Positions 48,660 to 60,099 of a stretch of 64,000 nt of DNA are shown piece after piece; the first letter of the stretch is position 1, and the number at the start of each line of letters is the position of its first letter. Source of the DNA: Nymphaea colorata (lineage: Eukaryota; Streptophyta; Magnoliopsida; Nymphaeales; Nymphaeaceae); the NCBI RefSeq assembly GCF_008831285.2, contig NC_045139.1, forward strand, positions 974,204-1,038,203, read 5' to 3'. A program made the position numbers and the translations under genes. The notes beneath the pieces are model-generated. The model was not told the DNA's origin. It made no database searches and saw nothing but the letters and a program-made list of their open reading frames with translations.

Positions 48660-50053
48660 GTGAGGCCTATTATCGGATTTGGATCTTCTTTAATTCGTAT
48701 CCATATTAAATTAATTGCATATTACACGTGTCCATCAAAGTAAACAATCGCCTTTTCTCTAAATTGTGGGAGGAGCACTTTGATTTTAAAAACAGACGTT
48801 GTGAATAATAAAGTTTGAATCCAAATTCATATTTAAAACAATATATAACTACGATATAGTGGCCGGTATGTATTTATCCACAATACTTTTGTACGGGTTT
48901 ACTTTAAGCACACAACCAAGCACACAACCGAATCCAAATCACATTGTCAATACGTTAAGAAAATTCAAACTATATGAATATCGCGTATATAATATCTTTT
49001 TTGTTTCAAAAGAGAACTCACATTCGAATATGATTGGATCTAAATTAGAATTTGAATGTCACTTTTTAAATGTGAAGTCTATTTGATTTTTTTAATTGGA
49101 TGTCAATTTTTTTTATATCCAGTTATTTTCAAGCAAGTTGGGCAGAATGTTCAATTTGAATATGATATGTTGACATCCCATAAATGTTTTAAAAAGAAAT
49201 ATTTCATTTGGATAAAATAATGAAACTTAGCTTTTAAGGGGATTGGGCAACATACACAAAGAAAGCTGATAAGACTTTCATTTGAATTTCTAGAACTTCA
49301 ATTCTATGTGCTGCAAACAGACGTTTATTGACGTGCAAGTTGAAGCATAATGATGAAGATAGGTATCTCAAAGCACCGAAAGTAGGCACTATACCTTATA
49401 AGGATAAAAAGTTATTTAGAAGTTTCAACTCTGTTCTAGGCAGTATGATAAAATATTCCTTTTACTTCCCCAAAGATTTTAAAACTCGGATATCCAAACA
49501 TCATGTAATTGCCATGTTGATCACGGTCAGCTGGCTAATTGAATTCTAGTCGTGGATGAAGAGTCCAAGTGCTTCATGCAGGTCGCCAAACGAGTCGTTG
49601 TTCACCCCTACTTCAAGGGGCCATGGTCGAATGATGGCAATAGAATCCACTGCATATCGAGAGTGTCGGGTTTTTATTTTTGTCTTCAAAAATTTTTGGC
49701 TAAGCGGCACTAGTAACAAATTTTAAAATTTTGAGGAACATGAACATGTAAATAAAAAATTATCCTCAAGTGTGAATATAAAACTAAGTTTTTTTTTGTT
49801 CAGTGTGTGGTCAATTGACCACACGTTGCCTACACTCGCCTCACCATATGCGTAGCTAGCAGTCACAGGCCTGTGGATAACTATTTTATGGTTCTCATTG
49901 TAACAGTACACTAGAGTCACAACTGATTTATTTAAAGTTTGTAACCCATCTCTTAATGGGTGACCGGGCCCTCTCGTCCACTATGAGATCATGGGTTTGG
50001 CTCATGGCCACAACCCAACAGAACTATGGCCCAAAAAGGAGGGATCAAACCGT
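48660..50053. other. intergenic DNA, no gene seen
   Basis: AT-rich. 48800-49175 has the texture of the degenerate GATGTCAA family and contains its GTTGACATCC end at about 49169. No coding sequence supported. Confidence 0.45.
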
Positions 50054-50278
50054 AGGCGGAGCTACATATAGGCTTGTGTGGGCAGTTGCCCACACCAGCT
50101 TCTCAATTTTATTTCGTTTTTACATTAAAATCATTTAATATTTATTTTGTTATTAATTTTATTTCGTTTTTACATTAAAATCATTTAATATTTATTTTGT
50201 TATACATGTAAGTGCCTCTTCAAGTATAAAAACTTGTGAATCAGTGTCCATTCAAAAAATTTTTCTGACTCCGCCATA
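50054..50278. repeat. GGCGGAG-bounded dispersed repeat with internal 50-bp duplication
   Basis: The left end is AGGCGGAGCTAC and the right end on the minus strand reads TGGCGGAGTCAG, so the edges are inverted. Inside, a GTGTGGGCAGTTGCCCACACC hairpin is followed by a block of about 50 bp (AATTTTATTTCGTTTTTACA and following) present twice in direct tandem, at about 50105-50153 and 50155-50203. A related copy lies at 35955-36120. Confidence 0.6.
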
Positions 50279-51097
50279 ATCAAGAACATTCATTAAAAGG
50301 GTTGTCTGAATGCAAGGGGGTGAAAGAACTGCAGAACTTACATTCAACTTGTTCCGATGGATCAAAACATGTGTTCCCAAGACCCTATAACTTATGTTTC
50401 ATGTTCTGCATTCTCGAAATATGTTCGGGAAACTGTGGAACACATAGAACAAGGTGTTTTCACGCACTTGAGGATGACAATTCAAACACTCTCTAAAAGA
50501 AAATCAACGGAAGAAGGCTTCTTAAACCGGAATTTTAGATATATGAAACTGTTCTTACATGGGCAGCATGGTGAATGAAGAATGATTTTATCTTGGGAGA
50601 GCGATTATGATGCAACAAAAATGAAGATTATCTACTTGGAAATTAGGACCCGAAAAAACAAATCAACATAAGCAAGATGGTTTAGAATATTAACGACCTT
50701 CATGTCAAAATTTAATGAGTTTTATCAACATTTTTGAGTCATTTTTCTCTTTCTTTTTCAAATAATGAGCTTCATGTCTAGAAGTATAAGAATCGACAAG
50801 ACAAATCCATCGAATAACTTGCCCATCTCTTTTCTACTTTGATGTTTGTTCACATAGTTTTATACGCATTAACATTAGAAGATAGCCGCTAGTTCGTAAT
50901 TACGTTAAAAAGGAGACTATTTTCTATATAGTTTATAAGACGCGCACATTTGCGCAAAAAACTTCAAAAGAGAAAACTGGAGCAGATGGTTGTTTCCCTC
51001 TAAATCTCAAACCTAGAGCCTCTCTTTCTCTCTCTCTCTTTCTCTCTTTCAGGTGGAACCCTCGCTGCTAGCCGCCCAGAGACTGCGTTTCTCCGGC

Positions 51098-51140
<43 letters not shown>

Positions 51141-51650
51141 GTGTGCTGTGCATATTCCCTGTTGCTCTCTTGGTGGGTTTACCAGTCCAACCACTAGTGA
51201 TTGCTGTGGATGTGCACGGTTTCCTGGATACTGAAATCAGATTCTGGGTACAGCAGATTGGGCAAGATGCTCCCCAAGTCGGTTCACGTGCGTGTAGTTG
51301 GAGCTATGAGTTAAAACCTCGGTTAATGCAAGTCCCTTCTCTCTGAAATCACACATTTTTCTTCTTTTCTGAAACTAAGTTTCCATGGCAATTTGTTCAT
51401 CTAGTTTTGTACTTCTTTTCCTTTCAGTTTGTTTTCTCTGCTCACTAAGAATTGATAATATCTGCATTTTTTTTGCTGAACGTGTTCTGTGGTCACTCCC
51501 AACGCTTGGAGTTCCTAATTGGTAGCCAAAAATTCGTGCTTCTGCTCCAATGACGAAGATCTGGATAACGTCAATGATGGGGTTGGGGGAAAATCCTGTA
51601 GCATTAGTGGTGTTGCCTACTGCAGCTGGTTAGCGATTCTTGGCCCTGTG
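50279..51650. other. no gene supported; contains a pyrimidine-rich leader-like segment
   Basis: 51000-51140 carries CT-rich tracts, including (CT)n at 51099-51137, resembling a plant 5' UTR on the plus strand. The following 51140-51350 and 51519-51690 have plus-strand open frames (97 codons each) of ordinary composition. I recognise no family and cannot define splice sites, so I do not call a gene. Confidence 0.35.
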
Positions 51651-52071
51651 ACGGGGCATGACCTAAACCGTACTCATTTGATTCCGCATGATCTCTACTT
51701 TTTGAGTATTAGTCTTCTTAGCTTTCTTCATCTTCTCCCAAAATATGTATTTTACGTTTCATGTTTGGATGCGTGCTGGGAAACTATTTTTTGGGTTCAC
51801 GACGAGAACTAGATAGGAAATATTCATTAATTAAGGTGAGTTGCTGCAACCTTTTTCTTTTATCTGTCTTAACAGTTTTGACGGTCTTCTTTAATTTTAT
51901 TTCTTTTAGCGAAGATTGTTTTTCCCGTCAGCCCGCTAAGAATGTTCTGCTGACAACTGATGCCAACTTTTCTCCTATTTTTCTTTTTCGAATTTTATGG
52001 TTCTTTTCTGAATTTTCATTCAAGAAGTTGCAATAGTAACCCATAGTTATTAAAATGATGAAATGAGGCAG

Positions 52072-52161
52072 GTACTGCTGACAGGTTGCATTGACCAGAT
52101 GGTTCTCCTGGTGCGACTACATTTTGTAGATGTACCGAGCATCTTGGTTAGTACTGAGTGA
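52072..52161 (+). other. short exon-like open frame conserved in both duplicates, left copy
   Basis: After a GAGGCAG acceptor-like border, 29 codons ending in TGA encode VLLTGCIDQMVLLVRLHFVD and a short tail. The right copy at 59581-59670 has the same length and eight base differences, about half of them silent. I do not know the peptide. It may be the last exon of an unrecognised plus-strand gene caught in the duplication. Confidence 0.3.
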
Positions 52162-52664
52162 TTGAGCAACCAACTGCTATCTGATTCTGTTTCCCTGGAT
52201 TTGCAACTGAATTTGCTTGATTTTGGACATTTTTCTGAATTTACTTATCGGAGATCTTATAGGAGACCTCTATAATGGTTTGTAACTTGATCTTCAATAT
52301 AAACTGCTTTCTGAGTTTTAGTTATGTCTTCCATCTTGCATTTCTTCACTTTAAAAACTGACAGGCTTGTTGATTCTGATCATGGTACTGAAGTCATGCA
52401 TACATTCCCGGAAGATTTTACATCCTAACAGAGTTTTTGGTTATTACTCACAAGCAAATGACCTTACAAAACTTGACAGTTTCTGTAATGAAAACATAGG
52501 AATAGTTCTGCTCCCATAGACTACAAACTAGCATGCTTGCAGGAGTGTGTGAGTGTGTGCGCGTGAGAGAGAGAGAGAGAGAGAACGTGCATGCATAGAG
52601 ATACACACGAGCCATCTTTAGTATACTATATCAACGAAGCTGATGCAGGTGATTGGCAGCTTGC

Positions 52665-55600
52665 TCAAACACGGTGGAAGATGATTGGAGCTCCATATTG
52701 GGGTTGCAGAGTTACAACAGTATGTGGAGCGTGAATATAGGATGGTGAGAGCTCGAAGGAGAAATGCTGCAGAATCATGGCTAGTGCCATCCTCGCCTCG
52801 ATTAGTGCAAATGACTGACCAAGGCAGATACGGGGACCTGAACCAAATGGAAAGAATGCCAGCTGATGCGTTGATGCATTTGAAACTCCTGATGAGAATC
52901 TCTCTGGTTTGAATTCATCTGCATCATCACCCCAAACCTGCTGATCATGATGAATCTGGAGTATTGGTAACACCAAGCGCACTCCTGGCGGAAGGGTGAG
53001 ACTTCCTACTTGGATTGACTTGTATGTATACCTGGCTATGAACACCGCTGGAGGGTATAGTCTTAGAGCTTCATACAGAATCATAGTCACCTGTGGTGCA
53101 GTTTGACAGTGTTACAGTAAGAAGTGGCAAAAATTTGGAATTAAACAAAACGAGACCTTGAACTGACAGCAGACCTGATTTGTTATCTGATGCTAGTCTG
53201 TCATGATCGATTTAATTCATCAGGTAGGAGCTTGTCCTAAATTTTAATGGCTTGTTTACACAAACCTCACAGGAGAGAGAGAACTTACAGTCTTTAGGTG
53301 GATTAAGCCATCGAAAGAAGGAGTGCTTTTGCCGCATACTTGAAGAACCTCATCCCTTGCACGAGCCTGCCACGAAGGATGCATAGAAAGTAGAATCATC
53401 GTCCATGTTAGCAGTACTGATGTTGTCTCCTGACCTGCAAAGTAAAAAAGTCTGCATTCTTCTATGACTTCATCTCTTGTCATTCCCTTACCACCATGCT
53501 GGTCATGGTTTTTATTTGATTCTAACAATAAGCCCAACAGATCGTCATTTTTAGCAATTCCCAACATCATCTCTTTCTCTCTTTTGTCAATTATGCTATT
53601 AAGTGTGGAAATAATCTTCTTGTTCAACTCCCTTCTTCTGAGATTCTTCTTTGTAGGTAAGAATCTGTCACAGTGGCATATACACTTAATTTAGGGTATT
53701 TTCTGGTAATAATGCTGCAAAAGTGAACATAGTACTACACAACTATGCAATGTTGAGAATGCCATTTGTGAACGTGAAAAAAGCGATGCTAAAGCATACT
53801 GCATCTAGGATGTCTTTTCTGCTTTGATGTTTCTGTGTTTCTGTGTTTCTGTTGTTTTTTTAAATTTACGAGGAAGAAAGATATGCTTTGACCTGAATCC
53901 TGGGATGAAAAGTGTTCGAAAGCTTTGCAAGAGCAAGTCATCTGCTTCATTCTGCAGCTGAAACATGTACTTCCCTTCTTCATAGCTACTTCCAAAGGCT
54001 GTTCTAGAAATGACATCTGCAGTAAGTTTCTGAAACTCCTCAGATACATTCAGCTTACAAGATCCTTGAGGCCCAATTGATTTTTCCCATCTTTGGATTA
54101 ACTCTTGACAGCTGAAAGAGAATGATGGCAGCATTCCCTGTATGAATAAACCAATTGGGGAACTTATAACATGATTAAATATGGTTGTGGAGTCTGAAAA
54201 AATTGTTGGGCAACTTTTTTCTTACTGTAAGCGGGTGCTAGAAAATGAATATACTTTGATGAGTAGGGTGGTAGAACCAGAAATCATTCATTTCAATCTT
54301 CTCATCTATGGTTTTGGTGAATCATTTACATGCCTTTGTTGAAACATTCTGTTTTCAGAAACCCCCATGGTTGCGTTTAGTACTTGGTGAAGACGAGCTG
54401 TTCAGTGATCGAATCTTTGTGGAGAATGGCCATATAACTGCTCGTTGTAAATTGCTTTGTCGGTCATCAGACAACTGTTGGGTGTTAATGCTAAAAAACA
54501 GAGGATGCATAACTGACTAGATAAGTGTGGCTATTAGCGTGTTTACATTTTCTAATTTTTGTTAATGTTTTCTTACACAACCAAATTGTACAATAAAAGA
54601 TGCCATTCAACTAAATTACTCTAGCGGTTACCTCTGTGGAAGCCTGATTACGGTAGAAAATGAGAAGAAAGTGGACCCTGCAGAACCAGTATTTTTGAGA
54701 TAGAAATTGGAAAGCCAGATTTTGAAACTTGTAGAGAAGAACCTTTACTCGTTAGTGTACTATCATCAAACAGTAGCAACATTGACAAGACCTAATAGGT
54801 ACTTCCCATTGCTGAATGCGTGAAACAATCAATGAGTAACCTAATCTTAATTCGTTGGTTTATACAGCTGCAGCTTAGGTTTGTGGAATGAATGATGACT
54901 GTTATTGAATCAGTGCGATTGTATGTACAGTCATGACCTGTTGCAAGTCTTTTAGGTTTTATGACCAACTTTGTCCGCTCTCTTCCAACAACCAAATTTA
55001 GATGGTGGGCAGCCATGGATGATAAGCAAGTTCTGCACCAATTTTTTCCTATATATTTTTGCACACTAGGAACTACACTTGGGCAGGAGGAAGACTTTTC
55101 CTAGTTTTTGCCTAGCAGTGTTAAAGGCTTGAGGCTACCACCTTCTATCTTAGGGAATATGGCATTGTGCAGGAAGCAGCTTTTCGGCTGTCTAGATTTT
55201 TAAGAGCACAAACCTTCAACTTCTCCATATGGAAAGCGGAGTGAACAAGCCTTCTTCTTTGCACCCATTCTTCGCCGTCCAAGCCGAGCAGGCCCATCGC
55301 TAGGATTTTCAATGCATTTGGTTGAGGCGGCTTGTGAAAGTGACCAAATTTGTTCAGAAGAACTTCTTTGACCATTTCTGGATCCATAAGGATGACCTGA
55401 GGAGTTTTCCCAAACCAGTGGAAAGATATTTTACCTGCAGTTTTTTTTGTTAAATCAAATCAAATTTTGAAAAAGATAAGTGAGTTTCTTGGCAACCATG
55501 AATCAAATAATATTTGTGAGAACAAGATTTGTACGAGGAGATGATGGACCGATAGCTGTTTGCGCATGCTTGATTATGCTCGAGGGCATGCAAGACATTT

Positions 55601-56754
55601 CATTTGAAGTTTGAATATCTCAATTGTGAGTTCTTTTTATCCAAAATTAACAACATATATAGATGTGATCTTCATATTTAAGCAGTGAAGGAGACCAAAT
55701 TTTTCTGCTGAGGGGCGCCTGAGTCATCGACCCAGGTCTGGTGCATGTGGCTGGACACGAGTCCAGCTTCATCACCATGTAACTTTTGATGCAGCCTGCA
55801 CTTTACTTCGCTACTGCATTTGAGAACAAAAAACAGATGTTCTTTGAAATTCAAAATTGATAGTTTAGACACTTTGACTTACGAAACCATACTTCTATAT
55901 TCAATAAATGTTCTCCAGGCTGAAGGGAATACAACAAGCAAACCTGGGTCTGGCGGTGGCAGCTCCAATGACTGGACCCAGAACTCAGGTCCACTCTTCA
56001 TTTAAAACCTGCCGGCCCATGTGGGCAGTGCGACTCTGCCACTAGTTAAAATATATCAAACAAGGACATCATATTTGTGCTGTTAGCATAACAAAAAGCT
56101 GTAGTTAAGGGCATGTGGTCGGCCAAGGCTGCTTGGCAGGAGATCAGAGGCTCGAACCCCCCGGACTCCCATCCTCGCATAAGCCAAGGCAGGTCTCTCT
56201 GAAAAGAGAGGAGTCACATAGTTTTATGCACCTGGGTGAGCGATGAAGTTTCTGAACTAGATTACAATTTCTCTCTGCAAAAACAGAAAACAAAAAGCTT
56301 AACAACAGTTTGAAAAACAGCTCTCCACTCAGGTCTCAAAGCAACCCTCGACTTGAACTCGACTTGAAAAAAGAAAGCTTCGGCCTCTTCCATGTATCTT
56401 CCCTAATTTTAACAACACTGTAAAAACTCTTTCTGGTTATAAAGAACAGCACGATTTTTTTGCTGACATACCATACTTATGAACGCATTCATGAAAGAAA
56501 GGCATGACACGGTTCACGATATCATGTGAGAAGAACTCCATTGGCTTGGACTTGGCTTGATCTTGCATGACGAGAAATTCCCTCAAGTTGCCAAGAAATA
56601 GCTTGTAAGGGCAGCCATGGATCCCTTGCCTCTTGAAGGCCTCTGTATACTGCTTCGGCTCCCACCACAGTGACCGTGCTGCCGTGAGCAGCAGCCATGA
56701 GAGGCAGCAGAGGAGAGCTACTACAGCAACGAAGAAGAAAATGGCTGCCACCAT
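52665..56754 (-). CDS. cytochrome P450, CYP72A type, intact, 516 aa
   Basis: ER-anchored haem-thiolate monooxygenase. Exons: 56472-56754, 55214-55434, 53893-54137, 53289-53664, 52665-53090 (283+221+245+376+426 nt), GT-AG borders and phases consistent, the five-exon plan usual for CYP72A. An N-terminal membrane anchor (about residues 2-26, VAAIFFFVAVVALLCCL) is followed by a Trp/Pro hinge. The I-helix oxygen-activation motif AGQETTS, the K-helix ExxR (EALR), the PERF motif (FKPERF) and the haem loop FGSGPRICLG with its Cys are all present. The C-terminal ALIEARMALAMILQHFSFEL block is characteristic of CYP72A. Family members oxidise triterpenoids, iridoids or gibberellins in various plants; the substrate here cannot be inferred. 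A minus-strand TATA box (ATATAAA, 56824-56830) lies about 70 bp upstream of the ATG. Confidence 0.95.
54155..54995. mobile_element. 841-bp insertion in intron 2 of the left P450, absent from the right copy
   Basis: Intron 2 is 1076 bp in the left copy and 236 bp in the right. The sequences on either side align, and the extra DNA is flanked by AACCAA at 54149-54154 and 54990-54995, a likely 6-bp target duplication. Its ends (TTGGGGAAC and, on the minus strand, GTTGGAAGAG) are weakly inverted. It contains a 70-codon plus-strand frame without known motifs. Confidence 0.55.
56107..56230. mobile_element. second SINE-like repeat, left copy (P450 intron 1)
   Basis: A GTGGTCGGCCAAGGC start and a GGCTCGAACCCC B-box-like string are followed by a GGTCTCTCTGAAAAGAGAGG hairpin. 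The same unit lies in intron 1 of the right copy at about 62975-63090, so it predates the duplication. Confidence 0.4.
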
Positions 56755-57020
56755 GATAGTTTCTCCGCTGCTGGTGATTGACCTTCAACTGTACATGATG
56801 AAGATGACGGCCACATGGTTGGAATTTATATGTATCCATTTGGAGCAAGTATCTTGGGCACCAAGTGACAATTATATCTAGCTGCACGCTGCCGCAAAAT
56901 AAATATACATACACTTGTCCTCTAGCCATTAAAATTTTTCGTTGGCGTTCACCTTTTAGACAGAATGTCAAATGCAAGCCTTATATTTATGTTTTCTCTG
57001 GTATAAGCCTCACTTTTTAG

Positions 57021-57265
57021 AACAGTTTGGTAATTGGTTGCTTGCTTAGGACTGGTCTTCTATCAAGTTCCACCAGCTAAACAAAGTCAGTTCAGACATT
57101 GGCACTTTTTCTTTTTCCACTTTTTATTCAAAAAAGTGAAAGTTATTTTATCAGCTTAAAAAGGCAATATTAGAGAGAATACAGTTTCAATATGACATAA
57201 TTTTAGTTATCTACAAGAAGGATGGGTGTGAGAGTCTGCTCATACATGTTGACTTGAGCTTTAGG
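57021..57265. other. spacer between the duplicated units, no gene seen
   Basis: AT-rich upstream DNA of the left P450. No coding frame or motif supported. Confidence 0.5.
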
Positions 57266-57375
57266 AGGTTTGTTTGGCACCAGTAATAAATTGTTCTTAG
57301 TTAAAAAAACTGTTTAAAAATTGAATTAAAATTATGAAACCCTATAAAAACAACATGTTATGAATGCCAAACGAC
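57266..57375. mobile_element. short foldback MITE
   Basis: The left arm GGTTTGTTTGGCACCAG and the right arm on the minus strand, GCAGTCGTTTGGCATTCAT, share the GTTTGGCA core in inverted orientation, bounding about 110 bp of AT-rich DNA. Confidence 0.45.
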
Positions 57376-57431
57376 TGCTAGAGAGATTCATTTTACCCAT
57401 TCCTATGTAACCTGTTTTGATAGTGCATGGC

Positions 57432-57670
57432 GCCTCAAGGGGCATAGCGTAGCTGGTTGAGCTAGGGGCCTGTACTAAGGCAGGTCTCTAGTTCGATTCC
57501 CGTGGGCGTTATGTTCCTGTGTCTTAAGGCGGTAGGGCGCGGCATCTAAGATGAAGGGTGCACCGTTGCTATCGCCGACACCGACGCAGCTCAGGACCCC
57601 GGAGACAGGGGGAATGGGGGGGCCTTCGGGCCTTTTTCGGGCGGTGGGATTAATACCTCTTGCTCACCCG
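57432..57670 (+). mobile_element. tRNA-derived SINE with perfect 13-bp target-site duplication
   Basis: The body is flanked by GATAGTGCATGGC at 57419-57431 and again at 57671-57683, a perfect direct duplication. Near the 5' end there is a consensus A box, TAGCGTAGCTGG (57445-57456), and 34 bp on a B box, AGTTCGATTCC (57490-57500), the internal RNA polymerase III promoter of tRNA-derived SINEs. The rest is a GC-rich tRNA-unrelated part. No poly-A tail is seen. A diverged copy lies at 40385-40621. Confidence 0.9.
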
Positions 57671-57683
57671 GATAGTGCATGGC

Positions 57684-58140
57684 ATGGGATAGAAATAAAT
57701 GAAAACCATGTGCTTCATGTGAATTTGTGTTAAAAATCGACCTGTCAATGAAAGTTACCCTTTTTTATTGAACGTTGACGAAGAAGCGGTGACAGTGAGA
57801 GGGGAAATCTGTGTGCTGCTCTCGTGCCAAACCACCCTTCCTTCCATTTTCCGGATAACCGGAGGTTGGAAGTTCACCTGGTTTTTAATTAGATTGCTGC
57901 AAAATGTAATGCCAATTCAACCCTCCCTCTCGTTATTTTTTTTTTTCATTTTCGCCTTCTTCTCTCCAAAATTGTCTCTCTCGCGCTCTCTCTCGTTCTT
58001 TTCTTTCTTCTCTTACGGCCAAGCTTCTCTCTTTTTTTTTTCTTTAAAAAAGAGGGAAAAAAAAAAAAAAGAAAACGAAACTTAAAAATGCATGTTTTCA
58101 GGTCCAAATCAATAGACTAGATGCCTGGTAGATAGCTAAC
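57684..58140. other. no gene supported; CT- and A-rich tracts
   Basis: A plus-strand frame at 57768-58085 runs through pyrimidine-rich and poly-T/poly-A tracts and has no motif. I see no other feature until the (TA)n run at 58154-58187. Confidence 0.45.
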
Positions 58141-58151
58141 GTAAGCAGGCA

Positions 58152-58189
<38 letters not shown>

Positions 58190-58357
58190 ATTACGCCGAG
58201 CTTAGCGTCGAGAAAATAGCTGATATGCTGATGTGTGGCGGACACATTTTTTATTAAAAAATAGAAAAGAAACGATGCTTGGCGCACACAAAAGAAACGA
58301 CATGACATGACAACAAACTTAATGAGAGTCGCGATCCGTGTTCTTTCAATAGCTGAG

Positions 58358-58706
58358 GATCTTTTGCTCTCTCTTTCTCCATATATATAAAAGTAGTAGA
58401 ATGCAAATATGATGTAGATATTCTTACCAATGGGATAACCATCTGACATGTAAGAAGATGGACACTATTTTATATTTTTATATTTGACCAAATTCAAAGT
58501 CCAAATAAATTAAGTAATATCCTGGGATCTTTTGCTCTCTCTCTCTCCATATATATATATATATATTAGTAGTAGAATGCAAATATGATATGATGTAGAT
58601 ACTTCTTACCAATGGGATAACCATCTGACATGTAAGAAGATGGACACTATTTTATATTTTTATATTTGACCAAATTCAAAGTCCAAATAAATTAAGTAAT
58701 ATCCTG
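58358..58706. repeat. tandem direct duplication, about 170 bp unit
   Basis: GATCTTTTGCTCTCTCT starts at 58358 and again at 58526. The following approximately 165 bases, including ACCAATGGGATAACCATCTG and ending in AAGTAATATCCTG, are almost identical. The copies differ mainly in the length of a (TA)n tract. High identity suggests a recent duplication. Confidence 0.9.
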
Positions 58707-59580
58707 CTACATGATAATAGCTATACCAATTCAAGTCTGATCCATTAACATAACTTTGCATGGCCTTTGGCATCTATAAAAGAACCGAACAAGGCAACTA
58801 ATTTAGGGGCATGTTTTAATTGCGAAGACTAAGATCTGGCTTGACCATAGTTTAGTACATAAGAAATTGGTTCTAATTGCATTCTGTACATCTAATAACT
58901 TACGACCGTGTTTAAAAGCTGGAAAATTGAAGCTAAACAAGTGTTTTAACACTTTTTTTCATCCCTCAAACGAGAGAAATTCCATCCATGCACAAATCTT
59001 ACCTGTTTGGATAATTTAATCTTGGCAAAAACTTAAACATGTTTTGCTAACTCATATATTGTAAAAAAAAAAGGCTTATTAAGATTTAACTCCCAGATAT
59101 TTAATTATAGTGACAATATCATCGTTCATTATCATCATGTGAAAGATCAAAGCTAACTTCAAACTAATCTTTTGAGTGGCCTAAACCCTACTCATTTGAG
59201 TGTACATGTTCTCCATCTTTGGAGTATTACAAGTGAGTTTCCTTCATCTTCTCCAAAATATTTATATTTTACATTTCATGTTTGAATTTGTACTGTTTTT
59301 TGGGTTTACCACAAGAACCACATGAGAAATATTCATTCATTGGAGCAAGTTGCTGCAACCCTTTTCCTTCCTCTGTGTTTAGAGCTTTCATAGTCTTATT
59401 TAATTTTATTTCTTTTAGCAAAGGTTGTCTCCCTTTGTCTCCCTTTTAAGAATGTTTTGCAGATAACTGATGCCAAATTTTCTCCTGTTTTTCTTTTTCA
59501 AATTTCTATGTTCCTTTCTTATTTTCTTTGAAGAAGTTGCAACAACAGCCCACAGTAATTTAATTGATGAAATGAGGCAG

Positions 59581-59670
59581 GTACTGCTGACAGGTTGCAT
59601 TGACCAGATCGTTCTCCCGGTACGACTACATTTTGTTGATGTGCCGTGCATCTTGGTTAATACTGAATGA
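59581..59670 (+). other. short exon-like open frame conserved in both duplicates, right copy
   Basis: Partner of 52072-52161, following the same GAGGCAG border and ending at TGA. It encodes VLLTGCIDQIVLPVRLHFVD and a short tail. Confidence 0.3.
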
Positions 59671-60038
59671 TTGAGCTTCCAACTGCTATGTGCTATCTGA
59701 TTCCATTTCGTGGGACTTGCAACTGAAGTTCTTTGCTTGCTGTTGGGCATTTTCTGAATTTACTTATCAGAGGTCTCTGTAATGGCTTGATCTTCAATAT
59801 AAATTGCTTTCCGAGTTTTAATTATGTCTTCCTTCTTGCTTTTCTTCACTTTAAAAACAAACAGGCTTATTGACTCTGATCATGCTGCTTAATTCATGCA
59901 TAGATTCCACGAAGATTTTAACACCTAACGTGGTTTTTGGTTATAACTCACAAGCAAATGACCACACAAAACTTGACAGTTTCTACAATGAAAACATAGA
60001 AATGCTTTTGTTCCCTTAGACCACAAACTAGGATGCTT

Positions 60039-60043
<5 letters not shown>

Positions 60044-60096
<53 letters not shown>
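60044..60096. repeat. (GA)n microsatellite downstream of the right P450
   Basis: About 53 bp of GA. The homologous position in the left copy (about 52566-52584) has only about 19 bp, so the tract has expanded in one copy. Confidence 0.95.

Positions 60097-60099
<3 letters not shown>

Larger units (their letters stand above)
51660..57020. repeat. left copy of a tandem segmental duplication carrying a CYP72A-type gene
   Basis: Similarity to 59178-63985 runs from the ACCTAAACC-TACTCATTTGA segment at about 51661 through the whole P450 gene to beyond its promoter at about 57000. Coding exons align base for base in length (283, 221, 245 and 426 nt in both copies; 376 against 375 nt in exon 4). Introns differ by insertions. 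Confidence 0.9.
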
